Shown here one piece after another: positions 18,731-27,448 of a stretch of 64,000 bases of DNA. The position numbers were made by a program, and so were the translations under genes. The notes beneath the pieces were generated by a model. It saw only the letters and a list, made by a program, of their open reading frames with translations. It was not told where the DNA came from and searched no databases. Positions within the stretch are counted from its first letter, which is position 1, and every line of letters begins with the position of its first letter. The DNA is from Clostridium rhizosphaerae. GTDB lineage: Bacteria; Bacillota; Clostridia; Clostridiales; Clostridiaceae. The DNA is taken from assembly GCF_016765585.1 (NCBI RefSeq), contig NZ_JAESWC010000008.1:169279-233278 (forward strand), in the 5' to 3' direction.

Positions 18731-18774
18731 AACCTTCATCCTTTACTATAAGTGTTTCAATATAATGTATTTAT

Positions 18775-18865
18775 AATGCAATAAAATTCTTACATTAACG
18801 ATGTCATAAAATATCCGATCTTCAAGGATTTTGGGGACATCTTTAATGTATTATAATTTTGCATT
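18775..18865 (-). repeat. Palindrome upstream of relQ-like gene
   Basis: AATGCA.TAAAATT...ACATTAA.GATGTC pairs with GACATC.TTAATGT...AATTTTGCATT, about 90 nt, with an inner AAAATATCC/GGATTTT stem. A related palindrome precedes tyrS at 25849. The rest of the 18731-19041 gap holds promoter-like AT-rich DNA and no gene. Confidence 0.65.
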
Positions 18866-19041
18866 GTATGTATTAAAACTTTCACATTATATATTTATAT
18901 TAACCTAAAAACAGATATTGTCAATGTATAAGAATTTTTTCTATAAATTAACTTTAACACTTTAAATAAAAACAATAGAATATTCCTCATATTTTGCTAT
19001 AATAGAACTATAAAGAAATTCAATTTGTTAGGGTGATAATT

Positions 19042-19902
19042 ATGAAGGAAAATATTTTTTCAGGTTTAGAAGGATTAGGTTTCAATGATATTGATGATTT
19101 AGAGCTTTTTAATAAAAAGAAAGAAGAAGAAAAGGCGGCTTCTACAGAAAAAAAAGAAGAAGATCCTAAAAATTCTCTTTACGATACTACAGTTACTTGT
19201 CCTGTATGCGAAAACAAATTTCAGGCTCACACTGTAAAAAGCTCAGCTATCAGAAGACAAAAAAGCGACAGTGACTTATTTGTAAGATACACTTCTGTAA
19301 ATCCATATTTTTATGAAGTTTATCTATGCAACGTATGTGGTTATGCTGCTATGAAGCAGGATTTTGAAAAAATCAGAGATTATCAAGTAGAACTTATACA
19401 AAAAAAGATTACTCCAAGATGGCAGGGAAGACGCTATCCAGAGGTATATACTGCTGATATAGCTATCGAAAGATATAAGCTATCTTTACTAAACAGCGTA
19501 GTAATTGAAGCAAAATCCAGCAGGAAAGCCTTAAATTGTCTTAGAATAGCTTGGATGTGCAGAATAAAAGAAGATGAGACTAATGAAAAATTATTTTTAA
19601 GTCAAGCTTTAGAAGGTTTTAATGACGCCTATACTAATGAGGATTTTCCTATATGCGGTATGGACAAATTCACTTTAATGTATTTACTAGGTGAATTACA
19701 TAGAAGAACCGGTAATTTAGAAGAGGCCAATCAGTGGTTCAGCAAGATTATAACTACACCAAATTCACCTCAGAAGATTAAAGATTTAGCTAGAGATCAA
19801 AGAGATTTAATCAAAGAAGAATTAACAGAGTCAATGGAAAGTCCGGAAGAACAAGCTGAGGATGTAAAAAAATCAGGATTTTTTTCAAAATTTTTTAAAT
19901 AA
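19042..19902 (+). CDS. DUF2225 protein with zinc-ribbon-like cysteines
   Basis: About 286 residues. After a Lys/Glu-rich leader comes VTCPVCENKFQAHTVKSS and, some 55 residues later, YLCNVCGYAAMKQDF, giving two CxxC pairs that should bind zinc. The DLFVRY.SVNPYFYEV spacing between them is the DUF2225 signature. The C-terminal half is helical and TPR-like (LGELHRRTGNLEEANQWF). Start ATG at 19042 follows AGGGTGAT; the GTG at 19033 is too close to it. Function unknown. Confidence 0.85.
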   Translation: MKENIFSGLEGLGFNDIDDLELFNKKKEEEKAASTEKKEEDPKNSLYDTTVTCPVCENKFQAHTVKSSAIRRQKSDSDLFVRYTSVNPYFYEVYLCNVCGYAAMKQDFEKIRDYQVELIQKKITPRWQGRRYPEVYTADIAIERYKLSLLNSVVIEAKSSRKALNCLRIAWMCRIKEDETNEKLFLSQALEGFNDAYTNEDFPICGMDKFTLMYLLGELHRRTGNLEEANQWFSKIITTPNSPQKIKDLARDQRDLIKEELTESMESPEEQAEDVKKSGFFSKFFK

Positions 19903-19991
19903 TTTTTTAAATGGTATAAAATTTATTTCAGAAGTTACGATAATTGTTGTAAGAAGTTTTCACGAAGAACAAAAGAGAGGGGATAGCTTAC

Positions 19992-20978
19992 ATGTTTTTT
20001 AGCAAAAAAAAATCCACAGAATCTTCAAGTACTAACCTACCTGTATTAGATAATTCAAGAGATACTGTTTTAAGTGAATCTCTAGCAAAGACTTACGAAA
20101 AAATTAAGGGTGAAATTGTGACGGTTGAAGAAAGTTCAAATAATATAATTTCTATTTCTTCAAATATTGAAGCGGCAGTAAATCAAATAACTTCGTCTAA
20201 TTCAAGGCAAAACGAAGAAATCAGCAGTACACTTGGTATCTTAAAAGATTTCAATTTAGACATGGAGAATATGGCTGGAGGAATAACAAACGTACAAATA
20301 AAAGTATTAGATACCACTTCAATGGCTGATGAGGGGCTTAAGAGCATTGAGGAATTAGATTCTTCTCTAAATCAGCTGCAGACAGCCTTTTCTAGTTCTA
20401 CTTCAACGGTAAACGACTTGGTTTCAAAAATAGATTCTGTAAATACTATTACTGATTCTATAAGCCAAATAGCAAGCCAGACAAATCTCCTTGCTTTAAA
20501 TGCTGCAATAGAAGCTGCAAGAGCTGGTGAAGCAGGACGTGGTTTTTCGGTAGTTGCAGAGGAAGTTAGAAAGCTTGCAGAAAACTCCAAGCTTGCAGTT
20601 GAAAACATTACAAAAATCTTAGATGAGATAAAGATTGATATTATAAGTACTTCTAATTCTATGTCTCAAGGTGAAACTGCAATAACTAATCAAAACAGCA
20701 CTTTAAAAACTACTAAAAATACCTTTATAAATATAAAAGCTTCTATAGACGAAGCTGCAGGTGAAATTGACAACAGCATAGCAACATTAGTTGAAACCTC
20801 AGAAAAAAAGAATACTATACTGTCCAAGGTTGAAGATTTATCTTCTATCTCAGAAACAAATTCTTCACTTTCAGAGGAAATAGCAGCTTCACTAGAAAGT
20901 CAAGCGCCTGCTTTCGTTCAGATTAAAAGAAATATAGACAAGCTTAACGAAACTCTTGATATGCTTAATCTAAAATAA
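19992..20978 (+). CDS. Soluble methyl-accepting chemotaxis transducer
   Basis: 328 residues, nearly all coiled coil, with the signalling tip [36 protein letters not shown]. There is no membrane helix, HAMP or recognisable sensor domain: only an 18-residue Lys/Ser-rich head precedes the helices. It should dock CheA/CheW in the cytosol. The Ala/Glu-rich flanks ([24 protein letters not shown]) are possible methylation regions; the usual QQ/EE sites are partly altered. RBS GAGAGGGGAT. A long hairpin follows its stop. Confidence 0.87.
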   Translation: MFFSKKKSTESSSTNLPVLDNSRDTVLSESLAKTYEKIKGEIVTVEESSNNIISISSNIEAAVNQITSSNSRQNEEISSTLGILKDFNLDMENMAGGITNVQIKVLDTTSMADEGLKSIEELDSSLNQLQTAFSSSTSTVNDLVSKIDSVNTITDSISQIASQTNLLALNAAIEAARAGEAGRGFSVVAEEVRKLAENSKLAVENITKILDEIKIDIISTSNSMSQGETAITNQNSTLKTTKNTFINIKASIDEAAGEIDNSIATLVETSEKKNTILSKVEDLSSISETNSSLSEEIAASLESQAPAFVQIKRNIDKLNETLDMLNLK

Positions 20979-20982
20979 AGGG

Positions 20983-21226
20983 AACTGCCCTAAGAACAAT
21001 TAAATCTAGCGTGTTATTTGAATTCGTAGAAACATTTGAGCAAGCAGTAATAAGACTTTAACTAAAAAATTTATAAAGCCGTTAAGAATCCTATATTGTT
21101 TGAACGAAGAGAATTAGTAGGATTTAGGCTTTATATATTTTTTAGTTATTAGCCTTATCTGCGATGCGAAAGTTTCCCAGGATTCAAATAACACGCGGCA
21201 GATTAAAATTGATTTTAGGGCAGTCT
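20983..21226. repeat. Long intergenic hairpin (palindromic family with GTGTTATTTGAAT arms)
   Basis: The arms pair in successive blocks: ACTGCCCTAA/TTAGGGCAGT, GTGTTATTTGAAT/ATTCAAATAACAC, GTAGAAAC/GTTTCCCAG, AACTAAAAAAT/ATTTTTTAGTT, ATAAAGCC/GGCTTTAT, AATCCTA/TAGGATT. It lies between convergent genes and may terminate both. The core arms recur at 32619. Confidence 0.75.
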
Positions 21227-21230
21227 ATTT

Positions 21231-21515
21231 TTATTCTTCATTTAAAAGCATTTTTATAAGTTTCTCTACTCTTTCATCACATACCCTGTAATTTATCTCT
21301 AAACCGTTTCTATCCCCTTCTATTATACCTGCTGTTCTAAGCTTTTGAAGATGCTGAGAAACTGTTGATTGGGGCATATCAAGACAAGTCTGCATATAAG
21401 TCACATTACATTGTCCCTTATTTAACAATCCTTTAACAATGCAAAGCCTTACTGGATGTGCAAGTACCTTTAAAAGCTCAGCAGTATCGTTATACCTTTT
21501 ATAATCCTTCTCCAT
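21231..21515 (-). CDS. ArsR/SmtB-family transcriptional regulator
   Basis: About 94 residues forming one winged helix: LKVLAHPVRLCIVKGLL, the recognition helix MPQSTVSQHLQKLRTAGII and wing GDRNGLEINYRV. It has three Cys (C27-like in RLCIV, GQC, QTC), a spacing seen in thiol- or sulfide-responsive members as well as metal sensors; the effector is therefore open. ATG at 21515 with GAGG upstream is preferred over 21521. It follows the phosphoesterase gene by 15 bases. Confidence 0.85.
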   Translation of the reverse strand: MEKDYKRYNDTAELLKVLAHPVRLCIVKGLLNKGQCNVTYMQTCLDMPQSTVSQHLQKLRTAGIIEGDRNGLEINYRVCDERVEKLIKMLLNEE

Positions 21516-21530
21516 AAACATTCCTCACTT

Positions 21531-22220
21531 CTAACTAAAAATCTTAATTGGATTAAAGTCTATATAATCAGCGGAGGTTAAAATATATTCAATACCATCA
21601 ATATTTCCTACCATAACCCTGCTTAAAGCTGGTCCGTGAAGATGACCGTATATTACTTTTTCAACCCCGTATTCCTTAAATATTCTTATAAATTCTGTTT
21701 CATTAAACTTTTCATTTGTTGGAGGATAATGAACCATAGCTATAAATTTTTTAAAGCCAGCCTTAACAGCTGAATCTAAAGATAATCTTAATCTATTTAA
21801 TTCTCTTGTATATATTTTTTCATCATGAGAAGTAAAATGCTCTCCCCCTGGGCAGTTCCAGCCTCTAGTACCGCATATTGCATAGTCTTCATAGCTAAAG
21901 AAATTGTTTTGTATAAAATTCATATCTCCATAAAGTGCATTAAGCTTTGAAATGCTCTGCCACCAGTAATCGTGATTTCCTTTAATAAGTATTTTAGTTC
22001 CCGGAAGCTCATGAATCCAATCCAGATCCTTTAAACCTTCTTCCATCTTCATAGACCAGGATATATCTCCGCCAATTAAAACTGTATCTTCTTTTTTTAT
22101 CTTATCAAGCCAGTTACTTTTAATCTTCTCATCATGCCTATACCACTTCTCACCAAAAACATCCATTGGTTTATCACCGCTAAGAGCTAAGTGAAGGTCT
22201 GATATTGCATATAGTCCCAT
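21531..22220 (-). CDS. Calcineurin-like metallophosphoesterase
   Basis: About 230 residues with the complete metal-ligand set: SDLHL, GGDISW, GNHDYWW, MVHYPP and YGHLHG. Such dimetal enzymes hydrolyse phosphomono- or diesters in the cytosol; the substrate is unknown. ATG at 22220 is preferred, with GTG at 22229 possible. It lies 14 bases downstream of the FlhB-like gene, so it belongs to the same minus-strand operon as the FliK-like/FlhB-like pair and the ArsR regulator. Confidence 0.9.
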   Translation of the reverse strand: MGLYAISDLHLALSGDKPMDVFGEKWYRHDEKIKSNWLDKIKKEDTVLIGGDISWSMKMEEGLKDLDWIHELPGTKILIKGNHDYWWQSISKLNALYGDMNFIQNNFFSYEDYAICGTRGWNCPGGEHFTSHDEKIYTRELNRLRLSLDSAVKAGFKKFIAMVHYPPTNEKFNETEFIRIFKEYGVEKVIYGHLHGPALSRVMVGNIDGIEYILTSADYIDFNPIKIFS

Positions 22221-22234
22221 GCACTTCACCGTCC

Positions 22235-22492
22235 TTACTTGTTTCTATCCTTATCCATTACAAAAGCTATAATTTTAGCCACAGCTTCATATAGCTCTGC
22301 TGGTATATTGTCTCCAACATCTACATTTGTTAAAAGCTCAGCCATTTCTTTATTATAAACTATTGGAACATCATTATCCTCTGCTTTTTCAATAATTTTG
22401 TCTGCAATAACGCCCATACCTGCAGCTGTGACTATTGGAGCATTATATCCGCTTTCATATTTTAATGCCGCTGCCTTTTTAATCTTTTTCAT
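22235..22492 (-). CDS. FlhB cytoplasmic-domain-like protein (FlhX/EscU type)
   Basis: 85 residues equivalent to the C-terminal cytoplasmic part of FlhB: AAALKYESGYNAPIVTAAGMGVIADKI, VPIVYNKEMAELL, VDVGDNIPAELYEAVAKIIAFV. The membrane half and the NPTH autocleavage motif are missing, which is characteristic of the free-standing FlhX-like paralogues. It may compete with or substitute for the FlhB C-domain in switching flagellar export specificity. Partner gene upstream is FliK-like, three bases away. Confidence 0.88.
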   Translation of the reverse strand: MKKIKKAAALKYESGYNAPIVTAAGMGVIADKIIEKAEDNDVPIVYNKEMAELLTNVDVGDNIPAELYEAVAKIIAFVMDKDRNK

Positions 22493-22495
22493 AAT

Positions 22496-24136
22496 TTACA
22501 CCCTTATATTTATACTATTTATGCCGCTATCGTCAAAAAAATCACTGCAATTAGAAAGGTTTACTTCTGCTTGTTTTTCGGTAACGTCAATAAAAGCATT
22601 ATAGCCTAATTCTCTGAGCTCATTTAATATTATATTCTTGCCAGAATCAAGAAGCTTAATGCTGCTCTCTTCACATTTAATATCTATATTCATACTTCGC
22701 TCTCTTACTTTAACATAAGCATCCACTGTTCCTATATTAACAGTTTTTACGCTTACAACCAAGCTTACATTTTTAGAATCTATTTTTTTCCCTGACTTTC
22801 TGTCATCTTTTATTATAAGCCTGCAGGGATATTCTTCTTTTCTTAAATTTATAGGAATATCCATATAGTAATATTGATTGCTTAAAGAATTAAAGACTTT
22901 AAAATCATTAATATTTTCTTTAATAGAAGCAAAAACCTTGCTAAAGGTTTCAGAATCAGCCTCCATATCTTCTTTAAGTAAGTTTTTTATTATAGTTTTT
23001 ATTTCCTCTGTTTTATCAGAAAGCTGCTGCTTTACTTCAGCCTCTATTTCACTTCTATTTGAATTGACATTATTTTTATGCTTAATTTCGGTGTGCTTTA
23101 TCTCATTATCTTGAATCTTGATATTATTTACATCATCTTCAGCTGCAGTAGAATCACCCTCAGGTTTCTTTATAGGAACTTCCTTAGTATCAGTATTCTG
23201 CTTTTTATCTACATCATCGCTCATTATTTTTTTTAAGTCCTCATAAAGTTTTATATTTTCAGAAGATAGATTGCCTTCCTCCATATCCGCTTCTAATACT
23301 TTTAAAATGCTGTAAACTTTATCTTTTTGTTCTATAATCTTCTTGTCATTGCTCTCTGCTAAAAAAGTATTTTCTTTTACAGTTTCATTATCTGATACTG
23401 CCATTTTCTTTGTAACTTCAAGCCCACTTGCTTTTTGGGCAATATTCTTTACTTCTTTATATACTACAGAATTCTCATTAACTAACTTCTTAAAGCTCTT
23501 TATATTATCTTCATTGATATCTATATTATTTTCAAGCATAGTGAAAATATCATCCTCTGATAAATTCTTAAGCTCATCAAAAAATCCTTTTAATATATTT
23601 TGGACATTTTTGCCCTTTTCACTATTTATATCTATATTTTTATTTGAAGTATATTTTAATATAAACTTATCTTCTTCGCTGCTATCACTTAATATTTTAT
23701 TCTTAAAATCTATTATTGTCTTTACTTTAGAAATATTTTCTCTTGTTAGAGGCATATTATGCTTAATCATTTTCTTTAAAGTATCATAATCCTCTTTGCT
23801 TATATCAATATTGCTCTCTAAAAGCAAATCTTCTAAAGTATCCTTATTTATATCTTCATTTTCATCTTTTAAGTTTACCAATTTTATCTGAAGCTTACCG
23901 TCTTTAAAGCCTTTCACCTGAAATCTTACTAAACCGTCAGGAACAAAATCCAATGGCCTTTGAAGCTTTGCAGGAAACTGCCAGCCATCTAAAAGCTTCA
24001 GTATCAATTCTTTATTTTGCTCACTTATAGCAGCAACTCTGGCTGTAAACACTTGTCCAATTTCAAAGCTTAATTTACTGGAAACTCTTTTAGGATTTAT
24101 ATTATAAGCTCCTATAATACTATTTATTCCTGCCAC
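22496..24136 (-). CDS. FliK-like (flagellar hook-length control domain) protein
   Basis: About 546 residues. The central region is charged and probably extended (long runs of Lys, Asp, Glu and Asn). The last 130 residues (YYYMDIPINL...PCRLIIKDD...SLVVSVKTVNIGTVDAYVKV...LRELGYNAFIDV) have the pattern of the FliK C-terminal domain, which interacts with the FlhB cytoplasmic domain. Start GTG at 24136 has AAGGTGG seven bases upstream, while the ATG at 24160 has none. No hook, rod or export gene is present nearby, so this is an orphan FliK/FlhB pair. Confidence 0.75.
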   Translation of the reverse strand: MAGINSIIGAYNINPKRVSSKLSFEIGQVFTARVAAISEQNKELILKLLDGWQFPAKLQRPLDFVPDGLVRFQVKGFKDGKLQIKLVNLKDENEDINKDTLEDLLLESNIDISKEDYDTLKKMIKHNMPLTRENISKVKTIIDFKNKILSDSSEEDKFILKYTSNKNIDINSEKGKNVQNILKGFFDELKNLSEDDIFTMLENNIDINEDNIKSFKKLVNENSVVYKEVKNIAQKASGLEVTKKMAVSDNETVKENTFLAESNDKKIIEQKDKVYSILKVLEADMEEGNLSSENIKLYEDLKKIMSDDVDKKQNTDTKEVPIKKPEGDSTAAEDDVNNIKIQDNEIKHTEIKHKNNVNSNRSEIEAEVKQQLSDKTEEIKTIIKNLLKEDMEADSETFSKVFASIKENINDFKVFNSLSNQYYYMDIPINLRKEEYPCRLIIKDDRKSGKKIDSKNVSLVVSVKTVNIGTVDAYVKVRERSMNIDIKCEESSIKLLDSGKNIILNELRELGYNAFIDVTEKQAEVNLSNCSDFFDDSGINSINIRV

Positions 24137-24228
24137 ACTTCCACCACCTTCATATTCCATTATTTAATTATCGTATAATTTTAATAAAACCTTAAGCTAA
24201 TGAATATACTAATAAAATTATCGCAGGC

Positions 24229-24533
24229 TGAGCATAAAGACCAAAAGCAAGTGTAGAAAATAATATTTTAATTTCATTGATAACTTTGCCCATGTTCTTG
24301 GCGAAGCAATGCTGAAAAGCTTAGAGCCTCTCTTCTGAGCAAGCTAAAAGTATTTTAAGTTAACTAAAGATATTTTGAAGCCTACATCTATTAAAGAAAC
24401 AAGAATCCAAAGCGAATTTATAGAGGCTATTAGCTTTTCAGCATCGCAAGCATTAGAACATACGCAATGGAATCATAAAGTAAAATATTATTTGCTACAC
24501 TAGGCTCTAAGGTCTTTACCCCACAGCCTGCGG
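24229..24533 (+). repeat. Long palindromic element, copy 3 (about 305 nt hairpin)
   Basis: GCAGGCTG/CAGCCTGC closes the element, followed by TAAAGACC/GGTCTTTA, AGTGTAG/CTACACT, AATAATATTTTA/TAAAATATTATT, ATGTTCT/AGAACAT, GCTGAAAAGCT/AGCTTTTCAGC and AGCCTCT/AGAGGCT. The apex includes TCTTCTGAGC. It lies in a 456-base gap between the tyrS terminator and the FliK-like gene; no reading frame is seen in that gap. Confidence 0.8.
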
Positions 24534-24573
24534 CCATTTTATTTTGCAACTTACTTATTTGTTTCATAAAAAA

Positions 24574-24590
24574 AACCGAGAAACTCGGTT
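24574..24590 (-). terminator. Terminator of tyrS
   Basis: AACCGAG/CTCGGTT stem with AAA loop, followed on the minus strand by a run of T. Confidence 0.88.
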
Positions 24591-24592
24591 TT

Positions 24593-25813
24593 TTATTCTA
24601 TAACTATTTTATTGTAGTTTTTCTTTCCTCTTCTTACAAGCATGCTTCCATCTTTGAAGTGCTCCTCTGTTACAACCATATTGATATCTGTAACCTTAAC
24701 ATCATTTACAGTTAATCCGCCCTGCTGAATCAATCTTCTGCCTTCTCCTTTAGATGGAATAACCTTTGCTGCTGTAAGTATATCTAAAATAGTAGAGCCC
24801 ACTAAGCTGCTGCTTATTGAAGCAGTTGGAACATTCGCCATGTCTCCGCCGCCTGCAAATAATGCTTCTGCTGCTGACTTAGCCTTTTGTGCTTCTTCTT
24901 CTCCATGAATAAGCTTAGTAACTTCATAAGCAAGCACTTTCTTTGCTTCATTTATTTCAGCACCTTCAAGTGCTCCAAGTCTTCTAACTTCATCCATCGG
25001 AAGGAAAGTAAGCAGTGCAAGACATTTTTCAACGTCGGCGTCGTTAACATTTCTCCAATATTGATAAAAATCATATGGAGAAGTTTTTCTGCTGTCAAGC
25101 CATAAAGCACCGCTTTCAGTTTTACCCATCTTTTTGCCTTCACTGTTAGTTAAAAGAGTGCAGGTCATAGCAAAAGCAGGCTTATTTTCTTTTCTCCTTA
25201 TAAGATCCGCACCGGCAAGCATATTTGACCATTGGTCATCTCCACCAAGCTGCATAACACAGTTGTATCTTCTGTTTAATTCAAGAAAATCATAGCCCTG
25301 CATAAGCATATAGTTAAACTCTAAGAAGGAAAGTCCCTTTTCAAGCCTTTGCTTAAAGCACTCTGCTGTAAGCATTCTGTTTACAGAAAAATGAACCCCT
25401 ATTTCCCTAATAAAATCTACATAATTCAAATTTAAAAGCCAATCTGCGTTGTTTTCAAGTATTGCTTTTCCATCGCTAAAGTCAATAAATCTTTCCATTT
25501 GAGCTTTAATGCATTCTACATTATGAGCAATATCTTCTTTTGTAAGCATCTTTCTCATATCTGTTTTTCCTGATGGGTCACCAACCATTGCTGTTCCGCC
25601 GCCTACTAAAGCAACAGGTCTATGTCCTGCTCTCTGCATATGTGCCATCATCATCATTGCAATAAAGTGTCCTACATGCAAGCTGTCAGCAGTTGGGTCA
25701 AAGCCTATGTAAAATGTTATCTTTTCTTTTTCCAATAATTCTTTAATTTCTTCTTCATGCGTAAATTGTTTAAGAAATCCACGCTCAATAAGTGTATCGT
25801 ATACGCTTGCCAT
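24593..25813 (-). CDS. tyrS: Tyrosyl-tRNA synthetase
   Basis: 406 residues. Class I signature as [12 protein letters not shown], tyrosine-pocket [12 protein letters not shown] and [17 protein letters not shown] variant KKMGKTESG, and a C-terminal S4 RNA-binding domain ([21 protein letters not shown]). Complete and standard. RBS AAAGGAG. No T-box motif is visible upstream; a palindrome is present instead (25849-25899). Confidence 0.97.
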   Translation of the reverse strand: MASVYDTLIERGFLKQFTHEEEIKELLEKEKITFYIGFDPTADSLHVGHFIAMMMMAHMQRAGHRPVALVGGGTAMVGDPSGKTDMRKMLTKEDIAHNVECIKAQMERFIDFSDGKAILENNADWLLNLNYVDFIREIGVHFSVNRMLTAECFKQRLEKGLSFLEFNYMLMQGYDFLELNRRYNCVMQLGGDDQWSNMLAGADLIRRKENKPAFAMTCTLLTNSEGKKMGKTESGALWLDSRKTSPYDFYQYWRNVNDADVEKCLALLTFLPMDEVRRLGALEGAEINEAKKVLAYEVTKLIHGEEEAQKAKSAAEALFAGGGDMANVPTASISSSLVGSTILDILTAAKVIPSKGEGRRLIQQGGLTVNDVKVTDINMVVTEEHFKDGSMLVRRGKKNYNKIVIE

Positions 25814-25848
25814 TATTATCTCTCCTTTAGTACATATCTTCTATATAC

Positions 25849-25899
25849 AATGCAAAAATTCTATACATTTTGCTCGGCATAATGCAAGAATTTTAATGC
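25849..25899 (-). repeat. Palindrome in the tyrS leader
   Basis: AAAATTCTATACATT pairs with AATGCAAGAATTTT around TTGCTCGGCAT. The left flank ATACAATGCAAAAATT is shared with the element upstream of the relQ-like gene (18775-18870). Confidence 0.6.
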
Positions 25900-26070
25900 T
25901 TCTATATAGTATATAGTTAAAATCATATTTTATCAACATTTTAGGAGATAATTAGGAGAATTTATTCGTAATATGGAATGCATAAAAAAATGATTATGCG
26001 TATATTGTACAAATTATCATTTTTATGTTAAAATTTAGTATATAATATATTTTTGAAAGGAAGTTTTAAC

Positions 26071-26898
26071 ATGCAGAGCTGGAACTTTAAGTCTCTAGTA
26101 CTTTGTAATGAAATAAACCTAAATAAAATAGCTGCTCATTTTGGGATAAATAAAAAATTCAAATGGGAGGATCCATTAGTACTTCAGGATAGCACTTTAA
26201 AGGGGTTAGTTAACAACTTAGAAAATAAATACGTATATGTATATTATTATGGTTCTATTGTATTTATAAATATGGAACATCATGAAATGATGGATATAGT
26301 AAACTATCTTAAAAACGTTGATGAAAACTTGAAAAATAATTTTCCTGATGAATACATAGATGAATACAGGCTTGAGGTAGATCAAAGCTATGACTATATG
26401 CTATATAATGACTTAATGACTTCAAATGAATTTGCACCTTATTATTTAGATATTTTATCCTCAGTGCTTGCTAAGTCTACTTCTCTTAGAAAAATTGAAA
26501 CTGATACTGATAAGCTTCTTGACAGTATAGAAAATGTAATAAATTATCTTGATACAGGTAAGTTTAATATGTCTGATGAAGAGATTGCCAAAACCTCTGC
26601 AAAGGTATTAAGATTTAAATATCATACAATTTCTAATCTTATGCTTCTAGATAAGCCTCGTTCAGCATGGGACAATGAAGACATTGAAAGCTTCTTTATG
26701 CAGGTTACTGAACTATTTGATTTTAAGGACAGATATCAAAAGATAACTCGTAAAACTGAAGTTCTTCAAGACATTACAGATGTATTTGCATCTTTAACTC
26801 ATGAAAAAAGAGGTACTAAGCTTGAAATAATGGTTATTGTACTTATTTTATTTGAACTTTTAATTGCTTTTGCTGAATTTATTTTTAGGATCCACTAA
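26071..26898 (+). CDS. DUF155 (RMND1/Sif2-like, YagE) family protein
   Basis: About 275 residues. The FGINKKFKWEDP...KYVYVYYYGSIVFINMEHHEMMDIVNYL region and the long helical TDTDKLLDSIENVINYLDTG / ALRFKYHTISNLMLLDKPRSAWDN part match the DUF155 layout, and the C-terminus ends in one membrane helix (IMVIVLILFELLIAFAEFIF), as in this tail-anchored family. Function in bacteria unknown. ATG at 26071 is preceded by AAAGGA; the TTG at 26053 is inside that site region. Confidence 0.8.
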   Translation: MQSWNFKSLVLCNEINLNKIAAHFGINKKFKWEDPLVLQDSTLKGLVNNLENKYVYVYYYGSIVFINMEHHEMMDIVNYLKNVDENLKNNFPDEYIDEYRLEVDQSYDYMLYNDLMTSNEFAPYYLDILSSVLAKSTSLRKIETDTDKLLDSIENVINYLDTGKFNMSDEEIAKTSAKVLRFKYHTISNLMLLDKPRSAWDNEDIESFFMQVTELFDFKDRYQKITRKTEVLQDITDVFASLTHEKRGTKLEIMVIVLILFELLIAFAEFIFRIH

Positions 26899-26904
26899 AA
26901 TCTT

Positions 26905-26929
26905 AAGGCTGCACAGATTGTGCAGCCTT
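26905..26929. terminator. Bidirectional terminator
   Basis: AAGGCTGCACA/TGTGCAGCCTT stem with a 3-base loop between convergent genes and T-rich flanks on both strands. Confidence 0.85.
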
Positions 26930-26934
26930 TTAAT

Positions 26935-27345
26935 TTATGCCACGTATTTTTTTATAAATTCCGGAACTTCCTGTTCCTCATGATTTATATTTATATAAAA
27001 CTCAACATTATATTCGCTCGATAACCTTTCTAGATCAAAAAACAAATGTGCCGCATCTTTAATATTTCCCTGGACAATATTAAACAATCCATCAATGCAG
27101 ATGGTGTCCACATCATAATCCTCAGAAATTATGCCGCACAAGAATCCATATAGGCAGTTATAGTCTTTTAAGCTGTACTCATTTGTTACTATAAATCTAA
27201 TACTTCTGTCTAAGTCAAATAAATGTCTTTTGTCATCGTCGATATACACAACATGTCCTTTAGTGTTTAAAATCTTGTCGTTTGCCAAATTAATTAATGC
27301 TTTAGTTTTTCCTGAACCTCTCTTATTGCAGAATACATGAATCAT
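26935..27345 (-). CDS. Small P-loop nucleotide-binding protein
   Basis: About 136 residues beginning MIHVFCNKRGSGKTKALINLAN, a Walker A motif. VVYIDDDKRHLFDLD and VDTICIDGLFNIV look like the following strands with a Walker-B-like acidic residue. It lacks room for further ATPase domains, so it may be a minimal ParA/KAP-like or DNA-packaging-type NTPase fold. No function can be named. ATG at 27345 with AAGGGGTGG upstream is chosen. Confidence 0.6.
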   Translation of the reverse strand: MIHVFCNKRGSGKTKALINLANDKILNTKGHVVYIDDDKRHLFDLDRSIRFIVTNEYSLKDYNCLYGFLCGIISEDYDVDTICIDGLFNIVQGNIKDAAHLFFDLERLSSEYNVEFYININHEEQEVPEFIKKYVA

Positions 27346-27448
27346 TGTTACCACCCCTTCAAGTTATTTTTAGGTGCTATTTTCTACATTATATAATATT
27401 CAGAATATTTATTCAATATCCTTACTTATAATGTTTCTTAATAAATTG

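Noticed and set aside
23343..23789. Plus-strand 148-codon frame
   Set aside because: Antisense shadow of the Lys/Glu-rich FliK-like gene; Ser/Leu/Phe-rich composition is the expected complement.
25814..26052. T-box upstream of tyrS
   Set aside because: No AGGGTGGNACCGCG-like motif or terminator/antiterminator pair; only the short palindrome is present.
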